From NCBI RefSeq assembly GCF_015354345.1, contig NZ_JADKYS010000002.1, positions 1-64,000 on the forward strand: a stretch of DNA of 64,000 nt. Reading direction: 5' to 3'. Below the pieces are notes generated by a model. The model searched no databases. It saw only the letters and a list, made by a program, of their open reading frames with translations, and was not told where the DNA came from. Below are positions 42,921 to 50,889 of the stretch, one piece after another. Source of the DNA: Methylophilus sp. 14 (lineage in GTDB: Bacteria > Pseudomonadota > Gammaproteobacteria > Burkholderiales > Methylophilaceae). Numbering within the stretch: position 1 is the stretch's first letter; each line of letters opens with the position of its first letter. Both the position numbers and the translations under genes were made by a program.

Positions 42921-43958
42921 ATGTATAGATCAGCTATATTAAGCAGTCTGCTCAGGGTCATGCTCAGTGTAATCAGCCTGTGTATGCTATGCAAGTCAGT
43001 TGTGGCTGAAGAGGATGACTCCTTCTGGCGTGGTTTTCACGTCGGTGGTTACACCAGCATCGATGCGCGTTTGCCGCGGACTGAAGCCGCACAACTCAAG
43101 CTGAATGAAGTGAGTATGATCGTGACCTGGGACCAAGGTACCCGCGTCAAGTTTTTCAGCGAGCTGGAGCTGGAAAACCCGATTTCTTATGATCATCATG
43201 ATGGCTTCAATACCAAGCAGAGTTATCTCGACCTCGAACGCTTTTATTTTGACTATAACCTCAATGAAAAAGCCAATGTTCGCCTTGGCCGCTTTCTGAC
43301 TCCGGCCGGCCGCTGGAATCAATTGCATGCGCCACCACTGGTGTGGACTGCCAGCCGCCCCCTGGTTACAACCCGTTTTTTTCCATCGAGTATCAATGGC
43401 GCCATGCTGTTTGGCAGTTTGCCGATCAGCCATATGGATATGGAGTATCAGGTCTACGCGGAAGCATTGAAAGACCAGCGTCAGGACGGTGATGAAATCA
43501 TCCATCGTGAGGTGAAAGGCGCGCGCCTCGCATTTAATAATATTCTTGGTTTAAGTGGCAATAATGCAGGGCTCAACACTTTGGGTCTGAATGTCATGAG
43601 CTATCAAAAAGATATACCTGGCTCGCCGACCTACCACTTATATGGCCTGGACTTCTTGCTGGAATTTAATCGCTGGGAGTTCAGCGGTGAGGTGTATGAG
43701 CGTAAAACCTCAGGCGGTGATGATGGCGGCAGTGGCGCTTACCTGCAAAGCGCCTATTCGCTGGGCAGTGAGTGGTACTGGATCACGCGGCTGGAAACCT
43801 TGCATGAGGTGGACAGCAAGAATGCAGATCGCTGGGTGCTGGGCATGACCAAGCGCGTGAAGCCAAACCAACTGCTGAAGTTTGAGTTTATTGGCGGTAG
43901 CGGTGAATACGAAGATGTACCGCGTGGCTTTGTGACCTCTTTTGCGGTGATGTTTTAA
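42921..43958 (+). CDS. Porin-like outer membrane beta-barrel protein
   Basis: A 345-residue protein with a signal peptide (cleavage probably after SVVA near residue 29) and alternating beta-strand pattern throughout. It resembles trimeric phosphate-selective porin-like or DcaP-like barrels, with segments such as FSELELENP, RFYFDYNLNEKANVRLGRFLTPAGRWNQ and a C-terminal Phe (TSFAVMF). It lacks family motifs strong enough to name a substrate. It is divergent from the two-component genes and coupled by TAATG to the next gene, so these four genes probably act together. Confidence 0.8.
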   Translation: MYRSAILSSLLRVMLSVISLCMLCKSVVAEEDDSFWRGFHVGGYTSIDARLPRTEAAQLKLNEVSMIVTWDQGTRVKFFSELELENPISYDHHDGFNTKQSYLDLERFYFDYNLNEKANVRLGRFLTPAGRWNQLHAPPLVWTASRPLVTTRFFPSSINGAMLFGSLPISHMDMEYQVYAEALKDQRQDGDEIIHREVKGARLAFNNILGLSGNNAGLNTLGLNVMSYQKDIPGSPTYHLYGLDFLLEFNRWEFSGEVYERKTSGGDDGGSGAYLQSAYSLGSEWYWITRLETLHEVDSKNADRWVLGMTKRVKPNQLLKFEFIGGSGEYEDVPRGFVTSFAVMF

Positions 43959-44470
43959 TGCAGTTCAGTACGACATTCATGATGCGTCATTGGCTGTATG
44001 CTGTCTGGGTAATTGGCCTGTTACTGGCCGTGCCTGCAGTGGCCGTTGAGGATAACCGCACGATTGCGGTGATTGTGCCTGCGCAAACCGGTCTGGCGCC
44101 TGACATCCATCCCGATGAGCTGGGGCTGATTTTTTGGCGCAAGAAACTTTATGCCTCGCATGGGCAGGCTTTGCACCCGGTGAATTTGCATAGTGAGCAC
44201 CCACTGCGCTTAAGGTTCTCGCAGCAAGTGTTGCATAGCACGCCGAGATCACAGGTGAGCTATTGGAACGGTCTGTATTTTCACGGCGTGCAGCCGCCTT
44301 ATACCGTGCAGTCAGAAGAAGCTATGATCCGTTATGTGGCTGAGACCGATGGCGCCATTGGCTATATCGACGCGTGCCATGTGGATGAACGCATCAAGCC
44401 CTTGTTTTGGCTCACCCCCAGCAAGCTGACGTCAGAGCCGCCAGCCTTGCGTTGCGATAGTAGTAATTAG
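43958..44470 (+). CDS. Small periplasmic binding-protein-like protein (PBP-like)
   Basis: A 170-residue exported protein (signal peptide to about residue 30, AVPAVAVE). It looks like a shortened substrate-binding fold of the phosphate-binding (PstS-like, PBP_like_2) group: IAVIVPAQTG, DELGLIFWRKKLY and the C-terminal AMIRYVAETDGAIGYID are the recognisable blocks. At about half the size of PstS it is unlikely to be a transporter component. Similar small proteins occur beside Cache kinases, where they may present a ligand. It overlaps the end of the convergent eptA by 4 bp. Confidence 0.75.
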   Translation: MQFSTTFMMRHWLYAVWVIGLLLAVPAVAVEDNRTIAVIVPAQTGLAPDIHPDELGLIFWRKKLYASHGQALHPVNLHSEHPLRLRFSQQVLHSTPRSQVSYWNGLYFHGVQPPYTVQSEEAMIRYVAETDGAIGYIDACHVDERIKPLFWLTPSKLTSEPPALRCDSSN

Positions 44471-46146
44471 TGCGTACTTGCTTTGATAGGATGCAAGTGT
44501 TTGCGCTGTTCCTCTTGTAGCTCACGGTTTTGTGCCAGCCAGCCAAACTCGGCATGGCATACTTCTGATTTGAGTTCGTAAGCAGTGAGCAAGGTACAGA
44601 ACACATCATCATGACTCAGCGGATAGTTCTCATAAGGTGCAATTTGCGGCAGTTGGTAATCAAAGTGCTGGCCTACCCATAAAATCGCCGGTACGTGGGT
44701 TTGTTCTTTAGGCGCAATCATATAAGGCGCTGCGTGCAAGTAAATACCGTGCTCACCGAGTGACTCGCCATGATCCGCGACATACAGCATGGCGGTTTCG
44801 CGATGGCTGTCATATTTCTTCAGGAACTGAATCACCTCTGACAAGAAGTAATCCGTATACAAAATGGCGTTGTCATAAGAGTTGTCGATCTCCTGTCGTG
44901 AACATTCTGACAAGCGGCCGGTTTTGCAAATAGGCGTGAATTTTTTGAATTCATCTGGATAGCGACGATAGTATTCTGGCCCATGGTTGCCCATCTGGTG
45001 CAGCACGATCAGGATGTCATGATCTTTGTTTTTTTCAATAAACTTGTCCAGTCCGCTCAGCATGCCGATGTCGCGGCATTCATTGTCATCGCACACCGGG
45101 TTGTGGGCCGGGGAGCGGAAGTCTTCATAAGGGACGCGCAAGGCGACGCCTTTGGAGTCCGAGTTGTTATCCCGCCATAACACCTTGACGCCTTCACGGT
45201 TTAACACATCCAGCGCGTTCTCCATATGTAAGGCTTTGTCTTCGTCGTATTGCTTTCTGGTCAGCATTGAAAACATGCACGGTACAGACACACCGGTTGA
45301 TGTCCCGCAAGAACTGACTTGCTTGAAGCTCACGACATTTTCTTTGGCTAATCTGGGGTTGGTGATGCGGGGGTAGCCATTCAATGAAAAACGATCAAAA
45401 CGCGCAGTTTCGCCAACAACCATAATGATTAATTCATGGTGCTGATCTGCTTCAATATTACGCACGTCCAACGCTGTTTTTTGCAACCCGACGATATGGC
45501 GCGAGAATAACTTCTGTGAGCCCCACTTAATGAGCGAATAATGAAAAAAAGTGGGGTTGGCATACATACGCACCATTTTGTGTTCGCGTATAAAAGTCGC
45601 GTAATCTGCTGTAAATGGAATGATCACCAAGACCATGCCCAGAATTAATAGTGCAATATGTTTCAGCCTGGTTAGTATTGCATCGCGCTGGAAAAAGCGG
45701 GCGGGTATTTTCTTGATCATGATGAATGCCGGAAGCACGCCCAAGACCAGCATCTTGATTACAAATCCCCATGACAGCAGCCCCATCACCTCCTGGGTGT
45801 CTGTTTTGGCTGCATTGTCCAGCATGACGTGGTCAATAATGACACCAAACTCATCCATGTAAAAAGCGGCCCAGGCGGCAGACAGCAGAATGATGGCCAG
45901 CACCCAGCGTGCCGATTTGCCATGGCTGAGCAGCATCAGCCATAAGGTGATGCTAAAAGTAAAAAACAGGCTGATACTGATGATGAAACCCGCGTTATGT
46001 GCGTTCCAGGGGTAAAGATTGAGCAGGTGTTCAAACAGGGCGTGGTTGCTGGTGAGCATCAACCACAGGCTCGCGCCCCAAATCAGGCAGATTTGCGGGG
46101 TGAACAGCGCACGTAGCATGCGGGTGAATATTGCGAATATCTTCAT
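44467..46146 (-). CDS. eptA: EptA-type lipid A phosphoethanolamine transferase
   Basis: A 559-residue inner membrane enzyme that moves phosphoethanolamine from phosphatidylethanolamine to lipid A, lowering the negative charge and giving resistance to cationic peptides. Five N-terminal transmembrane helices (to about residue 190) are followed by a periplasmic sulfatase-fold domain with the metal/nucleophile motifs VVGETARFDRFS and SSCGTSTGVSVPCMFS (nucleophile Thr), HQMGNHGP and YVADHGESLGEHG. Conserved Cys pairs are present. The start overlaps the PAP2 gene by 4 bp. The operon appears to be led by a sigma-54 promoter at 46955-46970. Confidence 0.93.
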   Translation of the reverse strand: MKIFAIFTRMLRALFTPQICLIWGASLWLMLTSNHALFEHLLNLYPWNAHNAGFIISISLFFTFSITLWLMLLSHGKSARWVLAIILLSAAWAAFYMDEFGVIIDHVMLDNAAKTDTQEVMGLLSWGFVIKMLVLGVLPAFIMIKKIPARFFQRDAILTRLKHIALLILGMVLVIIPFTADYATFIREHKMVRMYANPTFFHYSLIKWGSQKLFSRHIVGLQKTALDVRNIEADQHHELIIMVVGETARFDRFSLNGYPRITNPRLAKENVVSFKQVSSCGTSTGVSVPCMFSMLTRKQYDEDKALHMENALDVLNREGVKVLWRDNNSDSKGVALRVPYEDFRSPAHNPVCDDNECRDIGMLSGLDKFIEKNKDHDILIVLHQMGNHGPEYYRRYPDEFKKFTPICKTGRLSECSRQEIDNSYDNAILYTDYFLSEVIQFLKKYDSHRETAMLYVADHGESLGEHGIYLHAAPYMIAPKEQTHVPAILWVGQHFDYQLPQIAPYENYPLSHDDVFCTLLTAYELKSEVCHAEFGWLAQNRELQEEQRKHLHPIKASTH

Positions 46147-46844
46147 TCAATACGACTCTTGGAAAAAGTGAATACCATTAATAACCAGCCGCACATCAGC
46201 CAGAGCGAGGTCAGGGTATGCGATAAAAAGTGGGCGCCTCTTATTTGCTGTACCCAACCCAAGGTAAAGCCAACCGCGAGCCCGGCAATAGCGACGAATA
46301 AGGCTTTGCGGGGCGCTTGTGGCAACCACAGTAGGCTGAGTGCGGCCAGCCACACACCGCAGGTTGTATGCCCAGCCGGAAAGCAGTGACCTGCCTCCAT
46401 CGCCGGATGGGCCATAAAGGCCGGTACCCAGGGCGCGCTTCCGCCATACCGTACGACGTCCCAGGGACAGGCATGTGGCATTTGGTGTTTGAGCACAGAG
46501 ACAACGCTGGCATTCAGCAAGGCTAAAAAAACAATCCAGCGTAATTGATGGCGTGTGGCCGCAGAGATCCGATGGTTTAACCAGTGTGCAGGTAGCCAGG
46601 CCAGCGCCAGCAAGCACAGCCAGATGGCTGTAAACAGGTGCTTGGCATACACATGCATGACGGTTTCATACAAGAAGTTATGCTTTTGGGTAAAGGCGTG
46701 CTGCGCAAAATCAAATTGCTGGTCAGCCAATGACAGGTCGATAGACGTGGCATTCGCCAGCCAGACGATGCCAATCGCGAGGGCGATCCAAATGCACCAA
46801 AGTGCTGCCAACGTTGGCTTAGGTAACCAGGGACTTTTTATCAT
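46143..46844 (-). CDS. PAP2-family phosphatase (lipid A phosphatase-like)
   Basis: A 233-residue membrane phosphatase with about six transmembrane helices. The three PAP2 motifs are recognisable in variant form: KHQMPHACPWD (K-x6-R-P with Cys for Arg, a form seen in a PAP2 subgroup), GHCFPAGHTTCG (PSGH motif) and RGAHFLSHTLTS (last motif with catalytic His). It may remove a phosphate from lipid A or a lipid carrier, preparing the site used by EptA, with which it overlaps by 4 bp. ATG 46844 is preferred: the frame upstream reaches only a TTG at 46913 and that stretch has no family match. Confidence 0.85.
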   Translation of the reverse strand: MIKSPWLPKPTLAALWCIWIALAIGIVWLANATSIDLSLADQQFDFAQHAFTQKHNFLYETVMHVYAKHLFTAIWLCLLALAWLPAHWLNHRISAATRHQLRWIVFLALLNASVVSVLKHQMPHACPWDVVRYGGSAPWVPAFMAHPAMEAGHCFPAGHTTCGVWLAALSLLWLPQAPRKALFVAIAGLAVGFTLGWVQQIRGAHFLSHTLTSLWLMCGWLLMVFTFSKSRIE

Positions 46845-46861
46845 TTCTATTTTGTGTTGAT

Positions 46862-46873
46862 TGCAAAAATGCA
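46862..46873. repeat. TGCAAAAATGCA inverted repeat
   Basis: A perfect palindromic arrangement of TGCA-N4-TGCA in the leader of the PAP2-eptA transcript. It resembles the two candidate enhancer sites at 47071 and 47114 but with a spacer one base shorter and no trailing GG. Confidence 0.4.
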
Positions 46874-46954
46874 ATGGGTTGTTATTTTTTGAAAATAGTT
46901 GATAGTCAGACAAGCGTCAGAGTACATCATTTTTTCAAAAACTCCGACCATAAA

Positions 46955-46970
46955 TGCAAGCGGTGTGCCA
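46955..46970 (-). promoter_or_regulatory. Sigma-54 promoter for PAP2-eptA
   Basis: On the minus strand TGGCAC-ACCGC-TTGCA is a full match to the sigma-54 consensus, with GG and GC separated by exactly 10 bp. Transcription would start near 46943, about 100 nt before the PAP2 ATG. Enhancer-like sites lie 100-160 bp upstream. Confidence 0.85.
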
Positions 46971-47044
46971 CTATATAATTAAGTTGATGTACGGCTACTT
47001 AAGGTGCTGATTTTGTTGCAGAAATTAATGTGTCTTGTTGGTAA

Positions 47045-47059
47045 TGAAAATGATTTTCT
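47045..47059. promoter_or_regulatory. Fur-box-like palindrome
   Basis: TGAAAAT-G-ATTTTCT contains the perfect palindrome GAAAATGATTTTC (47046-47058) and agrees with the 7-1-7 Fur consensus at most positions. It lies between the two sigma-54 promoters. The downstream diiron oxidase makes iron control thinkable, but a chance A+T-rich palindrome is possible. Confidence 0.3.
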
Positions 47060-47070
47060 TTTGAGGTTTA

Positions 47071-47085
47071 TGCAAAAAATGCAGG
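47071..47085. promoter_or_regulatory. Candidate enhancer site 1 (TGCA-N5-TGCAGG)
   Basis: TGCAAAAAATGCAGG, an inverted repeat of TGCA around five bases. It recurs with one base changed at 47114-47128, 43 bp further, close to four helical turns, so both sites face the same side of DNA. Paired upstream sites are typical of sigma-54 activators. Confidence 0.65.
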
Positions 47086-47113
47086 TTATGAATTAAATGT
47101 ATGGCAATCTATC

Positions 47114-47128
47114 TGCAAAAAGTGCAGG
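47114..47128. promoter_or_regulatory. Candidate enhancer site 2 (TGCA-N5-TGCAGG)
   Basis: TGCAAAAAGTGCAGG, near-identical to site 1. It ends 54 bp before the -24 element of the rightward sigma-54 promoter; the leftward promoter lies about 100 bp beyond site 1. Confidence 0.65.
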
Positions 47129-47181
47129 GTGTGGTTGCCGTGGTTAATCGTAACTACATGATTATTATGAGTAATTGACGC

Positions 47182-47197
47182 TGGCATGGTGCTTGCA
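47182..47197 (+). promoter_or_regulatory. Sigma-54 promoter for the acyltransferase/ligase cluster
   Basis: TGGCAT-GGTGC-TTGCA has the invariant GG and GC 10 bp apart and only one base (T for C) off the -24 consensus. Transcription would start near 47209, 27 nt before the first ATG. It is divergent from the promoter at 46955-46970. Confidence 0.85.
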
Positions 47198-47235
47198 ATT
47201 AGCTGAGCAATATTGTTGTCAGCGAGAGAAATGAC

Positions 47236-47877
47236 ATGCTGCATTCAGAGTCAAATACATCGTTCTATCATGCGTCATCTGCTTATGAGTTGAGAAACTT
47301 TGCCCAGGCGAAAAGGTATCAAGTGAATGAGATTACGGGTCATTTGGTTGAGCGAGGCGCGCCATGCCGCCAGGAGGTGGAGGCGTTTATTGCCGCGGTT
47401 TTCAAGCAAGTTTATGGCGCAGAGGTGAATCACTTTATGCCGCAATTAGTCGCGTTGCGGGATGCCAGCGGCGTTTTGATGGCCGCGTTTGGCTTGCGTA
47501 ATGCGGCGCAAGAGACATTGTTTCTTGAGCAATATCTGGATGAACCGATTGAGCAATTGATATCGCGCCAGCTCGGCAGAAAGATAGGCCGTGAAGAAAT
47601 TACCTGTATTGGCAATCTGGCGGTGGCTAATCCACGCAATGCCGGGGTGCTGATTGCGCATGTGATTCAACACAGTTTGAGCATGAACTTGCCGTGGGGC
47701 GTGGCGACCGCGCATCACAGCCTGCAAAATGGCCTCATTAAAGGCGGTGTCGATCTGTTCCCGCTGGCCATGGCCAACCCGGAGCGATTGAGTGCGGAAG
47801 AGCGTGCCAAGTGGGGCAGTTATTACAAACATACCCCGCAGATTGTCGCCATTCGTGGTGTGGCTGATCCTTTGTAA
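47236..47877 (+). CDS. Thermostable-hemolysin-family (GNAT-like) acyltransferase
   Basis: A 213-residue protein of the T_hemolysin family, named after the delta-VPH of Vibrio but structurally related to GNAT/acyl-homoserine-lactone-type acyltransferases. Recognisable blocks are FMPQLVALRD, MAAFGLRNA, LFLEQYLDEPIEQL, EITCIGNLAVANPRNAG and LPWGVATAHHSLQNGL. There is no signal peptide, so a cytoplasmic enzyme that moves an acyl group is more likely than a secreted toxin. It is the first gene of a four-gene unit under a sigma-54 promoter; the ligase follows after 24 bp. GAGAGAAA serves as ribosome-binding site. Confidence 0.85.
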   Translation: MLHSESNTSFYHASSAYELRNFAQAKRYQVNEITGHLVERGAPCRQEVEAFIAAVFKQVYGAEVNHFMPQLVALRDASGVLMAAFGLRNAAQETLFLEQYLDEPIEQLISRQLGRKIGREEITCIGNLAVANPRNAGVLIAHVIQHSLSMNLPWGVATAHHSLQNGLIKGGVDLFPLAMANPERLSAEERAKWGSYYKHTPQIVAIRGVADPL

Positions 47878-47901
47878 TCTCCATATTAAGTGTCAATCAT
47901 C

Positions 47902-49392
47902 ATGCTATTACAACAGATTCAGGCGCAGGCAATACAAGCACCGACACGTGTCGCCCTCGAGGGGCAATCTACGCAGCTGACTTACAGTGCGCTGGTGGCT
48001 GAAGTTGCACGCGTGTCTGGCGACTTGAAGGCGCTGACAAATCAGGCCAGTGTGGCATTGGCGCTGGATAACAGCCCGGCCTGGATTGTGCTGGATTTGG
48101 CGATACTGGCCGCTGGCTGCAGCAACGTCCCCGTGCCCGCATTTTTTACTGCCGCGCAAAAACAGCATGCGATTGCGGATGCCGGAGTCAGTCTGGTATT
48201 CACCGATATGCCCGCAGTCTGGCAACAGCTTTATCCAGGCAGTACGCTGCTTGCTGAATGGGTAGTGGCTGATCAACCCGTGGCCGTATTACGCATACAT
48301 GCCCACGATCGCTTGGCAGCAGCCGATAAAATTACCTATACCTCTGGCACCACTGGCGCGCCCAAAGGCGTGTGTTTGTCAGCGCACACCATGTGGCAGG
48401 TAGCGAGTTCTATTGCCACCCTGATACAGCCAGGCGCCGCTGATCGCCATTTCTGCGTACTGCCGCTGGCCACCTTGCTGGAAAACGTGGCGGGTGTTTA
48501 TGCCAGCCTGATTTCAGGGGCGACGGTGGTTGTGTATCCATGCCAGGCGGTGGGTTTTACTGGTAGCCAGTTTGATATCAGCCGCTTGTATCAAGGCTTG
48601 CAAGGCAGCCGTGCGAGCACTGCGATTCTGATTCCTGAATTGCTACGTGCGCTGGTGATGTATATGCAAGCCGGACAGGAGCTATTGCCACAGCTGCGTT
48701 TTGTGGCCGTTGGTGGCGCCAAGGTGGTACCCGAATTGATTCTGCAAGCCCACGCGCTAGGCTTGTCTGTGTTTGAAGGTTATGGATTGTCCGAGTGTGC
48801 GTCGGTGGTTGCACTGAATACGCCACAGTCACACAAGCCTGGCAGTATAGGCAAGCCCTTGCCCCATGTGCAGTTACGCGTGGATATGACAGGTGAGCTT
48901 TGGGTAAAGGGCGCTTTGTATCACGGCTACACCCAGCCCGAAGGTGGTATTGCCACGCCGGAGCTGGACGAAGAAGGCTATCTGGCCACCGGCGATCTGG
49001 CTTATCAGGATGAAGATGGGTACGTTTATCTGTCGGGCCGCAAAAAAAATATGTTTATTACCTCGTTTGGGCGCAATGTGTCGCCTGAGTGGGTGGAGAG
49101 TACATTGATACACCAGCCAGCATTGCAGCAGGTGTGTGTATTTGGAGAGGCGAGGCCGTTTAATGTGGCGATTGTGGTACCTCAGCCACAGTGCAGCGCT
49201 GAGCAGGTAGCGCAGGCCATCGCGCAAGCGAATCAACAGCTGCCGGACTACGCGCAGGTGGGGGATGTGGTGTTTGCCGACCAGCCATTCAGCCCGCATA
49301 ACGGACAACTCACGGCCAATGGCCGCTTAAAACGTGATGCGATTGCAGCCGCTTATGCGACTGATATCGACACTATCTATGAAGGAATTTAA
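47902..49392 (+). CDS. AMP-forming acyl ligase (ANL superfamily)
   Basis: An adenylating enzyme of about 496 residues. The ATP loop YTSGTTGAPKG (near residue 151), EGYGLSECASVVALN (substrate and AMP pocket), YLATGDLAYQDEDGYVYLSGRKKNMFIT region (hinge, around residue 370) and the C-terminal NGRLKRDAI with the catalytic Lys are all present. It looks like a long-chain acyl-CoA or acyl-ACP synthetase and would activate a fatty acid for the neighbouring acyltransferase or oxidase. Either GTG 47890 or ATG 47902 may start it; neither has a clear ribosome-binding site. The next gene begins at the base after its stop. Confidence 0.9.
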   Translation: MLLQQIQAQAIQAPTRVALEGQSTQLTYSALVAEVARVSGDLKALTNQASVALALDNSPAWIVLDLAILAAGCSNVPVPAFFTAAQKQHAIADAGVSLVFTDMPAVWQQLYPGSTLLAEWVVADQPVAVLRIHAHDRLAAADKITYTSGTTGAPKGVCLSAHTMWQVASSIATLIQPGAADRHFCVLPLATLLENVAGVYASLISGATVVVYPCQAVGFTGSQFDISRLYQGLQGSRASTAILIPELLRALVMYMQAGQELLPQLRFVAVGGAKVVPELILQAHALGLSVFEGYGLSECASVVALNTPQSHKPGSIGKPLPHVQLRVDMTGELWVKGALYHGYTQPEGGIATPELDEEGYLATGDLAYQDEDGYVYLSGRKKNMFITSFGRNVSPEWVESTLIHQPALQQVCVFGEARPFNVAIVVPQPQCSAEQVAQAIAQANQQLPDYAQVGDVVFADQPFSPHNGQLTANGRLKRDAIAAAYATDIDTIYEGI

Positions 49393-50088
49393 ATGACTTT
49401 TTATCAGCAATTATTAAACGCGACCGAGCAGGAACGTCAGGCATTGATGACCTTGCCGCTGATTGTGCAAGGCGCACAAGGCAATATCACGCTGGAGACT
49501 TATCGCGCATTTCTCACCCAGGCCTATCATCACGTCAAGCATACGACGCCTTTGCTTATGGCCTGTGGTGGTCGACTCAGTGGTGAATACGAATGGCTGC
49601 GTACGGCGATTGGTGAGTATATCGAAGAAGAAATGGGTCATCAGGAATGGGTGCTCAATGATATTGCCGCGAGTGGTGGCGATAAAGAGTCCGTGCGTCA
49701 TAGTGCAACCGCTGCTGATGCCGCCTGTCATGAAACCGAAGTGATGGTGGCCTATGCTTACGACATGATTAATCGCGTCAATCCACTTGGTTTCTTTGGC
49801 ATGGTGCTGGTACTGGAAGGCACCAGCACGGCAGTGGCTACCCAGGCGGGTGAAAAAATCATGCAGGCGCTCAAATTGCCTAAAAAAGCCTTCAGCTACC
49901 TGTTTTCACACGGCTCGCTGGATCTCAGCCATGTGACCTTTTATGAGAGCCTGATGAACCAGGTGACCAAGCCAGAAGACCAACAGGTGATTATTCATGC
50001 TGCCAAGCGTTTTTACCGCTTGTATGGCGATATTTTCAAGCATGTGGCGGCACAAGCGGCCAGCCAACCGCTGGTTGCAGCCGCTTAG
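49393..50088 (+). CDS. Heme-oxygenase-like diiron protein (TenA/PqqC-like fold)
   Basis: A 231-residue all-helical protein of the TenA/PqqC/HDO superfamily. Candidate metal ligands are visible along the expected helices: His in AYHHVKHTTP (near residue 46), Glu and His in YIEEEMGHQEW (near 80), Glu in LVLEGTSTAV (near 140), and His and Asp/His in SHGSLDLSHVTFYE (near 170-178). This ligand pattern fits the HDO group of nonheme diiron oxygenases (such as UndA and CADD) rather than thiamin-salvage TenA. The next-door ligase suggests a fatty acyl substrate. AGGAA precedes the ATG, which directly follows the ligase stop. Confidence 0.83.
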   Translation: MTFYQQLLNATEQERQALMTLPLIVQGAQGNITLETYRAFLTQAYHHVKHTTPLLMACGGRLSGEYEWLRTAIGEYIEEEMGHQEWVLNDIAASGGDKESVRHSATAADAACHETEVMVAYAYDMINRVNPLGFFGMVLVLEGTSTAVATQAGEKIMQALKLPKKAFSYLFSHGSLDLSHVTFYESLMNQVTKPEDQQVIIHAAKRFYRLYGDIFKHVAAQAASQPLVAAA

Positions 50089-50097
50089 GAGTTAGTC

Positions 50098-50889
50098 ATG
50101 GAGTTACGCAACCTGCATGTGGTGTTAACAGGCGCAACCGGTGGCCTGGGTACTAAGCTGGCCCTGGCGCTCGCTGCGCAAGGCGCCGTGGTCGGGCTGG
50201 TCGGGCGTGATCCGGTCAAACTGCATGCGCTGCAAAAAAGGGTCGCTGCCCAAGGGGGCACGTCGCATATTATTGTTACCGATCTTGCGCAGCCCAATAT
50301 GGCCAGCCAGGTGTTAAAACAATCGCTGCGTGAAATGGGGCATGTAGACCTGCTGATTAACAATGCCGGGATGATTGAATTCACCGAGTTTGCGCAGCAA
50401 ACAGAAGTCAGCATCGATAATATGGTACATACCAATGTCACGGCGACGCTGGTATTAAGCCGTGAGTTTGTGGCTTACTTTTTGCAACGTGGGCGAGGTC
50501 ACCTGGCGTTTGTCGGCTCCATCTTTGGCTCACTGGGCTTCCCGCATTTTGCTACCTACTGCGCGAGCAAATTTGCCGTGCATGGTTTCAGCCAGGCCTT
50601 GCGCCGCGAATTAGTGGATACCAATATTGGCATCACCTATATTGCGCCACGCGCGATAGCCACCCCCATGAACGATGATCGTACCAATGCCATGTGGCAG
50701 GCCTCTGGTCAAGCCGTGGATAGTCCACAAGTGGTGGCGGATAAAATTGTGCGGGCATTACAGAAAGATCAACAAGAGCTGTTTATCGGCCAGCCGCAAA
50801 GTTTCTTTGCCTGGCTGAATGGTTTGGTGCCCAGGTTGGTGAATATTGGTCTTAAACAACAGGTTGCTTTGGCGAAAAAGTATTTATAA
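50098..50889 (+). CDS. Short-chain dehydrogenase/reductase
   Basis: A 263-residue classical SDR: cofactor motif TGATGGLG near residue 13, NNAG near 88, catalytic Ser in FVGSIFG and YCASK with catalytic Tyr/Lys near 158. Arg in GLVGRDP after the second strand suggests NADP(H). A hydrophobic C-terminal segment (FFAWLNGLVPRLVN) may contact the membrane. It would oxidise or reduce the product of the upstream enzymes. Its 3' end overlaps the convergent M23 peptidase gene by 38 bp. It is the last gene of the sigma-54 cluster. Confidence 0.9.
   Translation: MELRNLHVVLTGATGGLGTKLALALAAQGAVVGLVGRDPVKLHALQKRVAAQGGTSHIIVTDLAQPNMASQVLKQSLREMGHVDLLINNAGMIEFTEFAQQTEVSIDNMVHTNVTATLVLSREFVAYFLQRGRGHLAFVGSIFGSLGFPHFATYCASKFAVHGFSQALRRELVDTNIGITYIAPRAIATPMNDDRTNAMWQASGQAVDSPQVVADKIVRALQKDQQELFIGQPQSFFAWLNGLVPRLVNIGLKQQVALAKKYL

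Noticed and set aside
47236-47877. Calling the first gene of the sigma-54 cluster a secreted hemolysin
   Set aside because: There is no signal peptide, and the neighbours are acyl-processing enzymes; the family name is historical.
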